Source: Eucalyptus grandis
Taxonomy: Eukaryota; Streptophyta; Magnoliopsida; Myrtales; Myrtaceae
Direction: 5' to 3'
Assembly: GCF_016545825.1 (NCBI RefSeq)
Contig: NC_052616.1
Span: 35,702,192-35,766,191, forward strand
Length of the DNA stretch: 64,000 bases
Part shown: positions 61,756 through 64,000 of the stretch, piece by piece
How the letters are laid out: every line of letters starts with the position of its first letter
Position numbering within the stretch: the first letter of the stretch is position 1
Translations under genes and position numbers: made by a program
Notes under the pieces: model-generated
Database searches by the model: none
Seen by the model: the letters and a program-made list of their open reading frames with translations, nothing else
Told to the model about the DNA's origin: nothing

Positions 61756-64000
61756 TGTTGACACCTAATTTTGGCAATCCTAAGAAAATAAAAATAAAAA
61801 TAAAAATCGCAAATAGAAGGAAAAAATAGGGGAAAATCAATCTGATTGATTATGCATGGAAGTTGGAAATTTCAAATCTTAGTAAATGCGGAAGTAAGTC
61901 CCGGCCGAGTATCAAGATTTAGGGAATCGGGTAAATTAAGAGTAAGAATTTTGATAAAATTAAAGGAATTTGAGCAAAATTGAGTTGATTGCGAAATTAC
62001 GTTCCGATTTACAGTCTTGAATTAATGCAATAAAAGATGGAAACTCGAAAATTCAAGCATGGAAAAATGGCATCTGAAATCACTATAAAAGAGAGCCACA
62101 ATTTTCGTGACCGGGGAGAGCAGAAAAATTCGAGAGAAAATTTCGTGAAGGGGAGAATTCGTAGCCAAAAAAATTCGTGAGAGAGGCGAGAATTGAAAAA
62201 AGAGGTGAGTGCAAGAAAGAATTCGTGCAAGGGGGGCTTTTCCTTCATTCTTTTGAAAAAAAAAAAGAAGAGAAAAAGCTATTGTTGGGTCAAAGTCAAT
62301 CAAAAGGTACAGAGACAGAGAGAGGAGACGTGAGTAGAGAGAATAAAAAGAAGAAAAAGTAAAAAACCAAAAGGAGAGGAAGAAGAAGGAGTCGGCCGCC
62401 GAGCCCCCTCGCCGACTCCCCTGCACAGCGCTGCCGCGCCACCCCCTGCACCCGCCGCCAGCAACCCAACTCCGGCAGCCGAGCCTCCGAGCACCGCCGT
62501 CGCTTCGCCAGTTACCGTGCCTCCGCCCCTGCCCTCGCCGGCCGCCGTTGCTCACTGCACCAGCACCGTCGCTCACCCGCCTTCCGCTCCGCGCCGACGC
62601 CGCGAGCACCTGTCACTGCTCGTCCCCGCGTCCGCCCTCGTCCCCACGTCTGCCGTCGCTCACCCTTCTTCCGCCCAACGGCCCGCTCCCTGCAATTCCA
62701 GCTGCTGTTTCACGGTTGCCGGAGCTCCGTCCGCGCCAGCACCTCTGCCCGCTCGCCGCTGCTGCTGCGCCTCTGACCCCCGACGCCAGTGCCCGACGCC
62801 CGCACCAGCAGCCTGCGCAGCCTCCGCCGCTCTCCCTGCCCCGATCGTCGCTGCGGCTGCCCCCTTCCTTCCGGCGAACCCACGTCGCTGACGTTGTTGC
62901 ACCACAACAGCACCTCCGTCGCTCGCCCGCAGCAGTTGCCGACGCTCCCTCTGCCTCCGCCTGCGCATCCGTTCGGGCCAGCACCTCTGCGCCACCTTGC
63001 TGGTCGCCGTGCCGCACCTCCGCCCAGCCTTCGCCGGAGCTCCGAAAGTCGGTGCCATCGTTGCTGCCGTTCCCAAGTCCCCCTTAGGTAGTTTTTTTTT
63101 TTTCATTTATTTTTAAGTTTAGTTATTTAAATTGGAAGTGTTGATTTCATAAATCTTTTTAGCATTATCCGTAGGGTTTTGTCTAAAATCATTGTAATTA
63201 TTAATTTGATTCGTAAGACATCGGATCATTATTTAATTATATTAATTTTTTGGGCATTTTGATAGTGTTTTGGTTATTAAATCATTATAATTATTAATTT
63301 GACCCGTAAGACTTTGGATCAAATTTTTGATTATTTTGAACTTTCCCATATATTGCAATATTTAGGGTTAAAAAAATTGTTAATTTAATCCACGAGATCA
63401 CGGATTATTTTTTTGGCTATTTTAATCCTTCGTTTGATGAATATCTTGGTTAGTTTAGATATCATGTTTATCTGATAATTGATTGTCTTGAAAAACACTA
63501 AAAAAAATCAAAATCAAAATCAAATTTTGCATCATAACATATTGGTTTCGTGAATTAGGATTGCATTTTTAGATTGCACATTTTGATAATTTCTTAAATA
63601 GATTAGGGTTGGATTTAAATAACATTTTTATAGATAGGGTCTTAGATAATATTTGCACATTTTAATAATCTCTTTTCTAAAAAAAGAATAGTTTTCTAAG
63701 ATAGGATAGGGTTTAATTCAAATTAATCCCTAAATTAGGTTAGAAAACCATTTATTTTAGATAGTTTAATTAAGTTTTATTTTTATTACGAATTTTAATA
63801 AAAAATACAAAAAAATTAGGTGCATGTCAAATAGTTTGCATGTTAGGATCATTTAATTAGAAATAGCTTGTTAGTATAATTAGGTTATGTAGTTAAAGTG
63901 CATGTTTTATGATAAAGTTCTAATTTCTAGAAAACCCAAAAAATAATTGCTTACTTTGTGCATTTAATTCTTTTGATGCAATTTATTTGATTCGTTGAGT
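61756..64000 (+). mobile_element. Long terminal repeat, 5' portion (probable Gypsy-type), continues past the window
   Basis: Begins tgttgacacctaattttggc, a common start for plant Gypsy LTRs. A TATA box (tataaaa) lies at 62084-62090, followed by a leader with several copies of aattcgtg (62139-62225), a GC-rich Pro/Ala/Ser-rich open region 62387-63087, then AT-rich DNA with degenerate repeats (attattaatttgatccgtaa-like words near 63200, 63292, 63385). No LTR end, primer-binding site or gag-pol is reached, so LTR versus unrelated repeat cannot be decided here. Confidence 0.55.

Noticed and set aside
62517..63106. Several frames of 100-179 codons on both strands in the GC-rich region of the LTR
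   Set aside because: Overlapping Pro/Ala/Arg-rich frames in many phases indicate base composition, not coding.

Overview
The window reads as nuclear DNA of a eudicot plant. The evidence is long AT-rich introns with GT..AG borders, TIR-NBS-LRR and PPR-DYW coding sequence (TIR-type NLRs are a eudicot trait), many microsatellites and a long plant-type LTR at the right end. Some dispersed repeats look like those of Myrtaceae (Eucalyptus relatives), but that is only an impression from memory.

Layout. (1) 1-5220 holds the 3' part of a TAD2 (tRNA adenosine deaminase) copy. (2) 7500-8300 is a PPR fragment, followed by a 400-bp MITE (9170-9569) and a second, decayed TAD2 copy (9700-15862). (3) 16-20.6 kb is intergenic, with repeats and a LINE fragment. 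(4) 20.6-22.8 kb is a PPR-DYW pseudogene. (5) 22.8-33.8 kb has no gene I can support; it holds dispersed repeats and duplicated flanks of the resistance gene. (6) 34049-43381 is a TIR-NBS-LRR gene with an internal tandem duplication of intron plus LRR exon. (7) 43306-50957 is flanked by two inverted arms of about 0.42 kb. Inside are two convergent broken genes, a GT106-type O-fucosyltransferase (+) and a SET-domain Rubisco/aldolase lysine methyltransferase (-). (8) 51100-58180 is a third TAD2 copy. (9) 59957-60852 (-) is a broken conserved plant gene of unknown function. (10) 61756 to the end is the start of a long LTR.

The dominant theme is decay by duplication. Three TAD2 copies, two PPR copies, two LRR exons, two or three upstream flanks of the resistance gene and two promoter arms are each recognisable as copies of one another. 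Almost every coding locus carries a stop, a frameshift or missing exons. Only the TNL could still give a full-length protein, and only if its duplicated frameshifted exon is skipped.

I found no tRNA, rRNA, CRISPR or prokaryotic feature. I did not find a clearly new molecular system. The most unusual structures are the TNL exon duplication with a chimeric donor, the inverted promoter duplication shared by two convergent genes, and the bias of premature stops toward C-to-T type changes. Exon limits were read by eye from splice signals and from comparison between copies.
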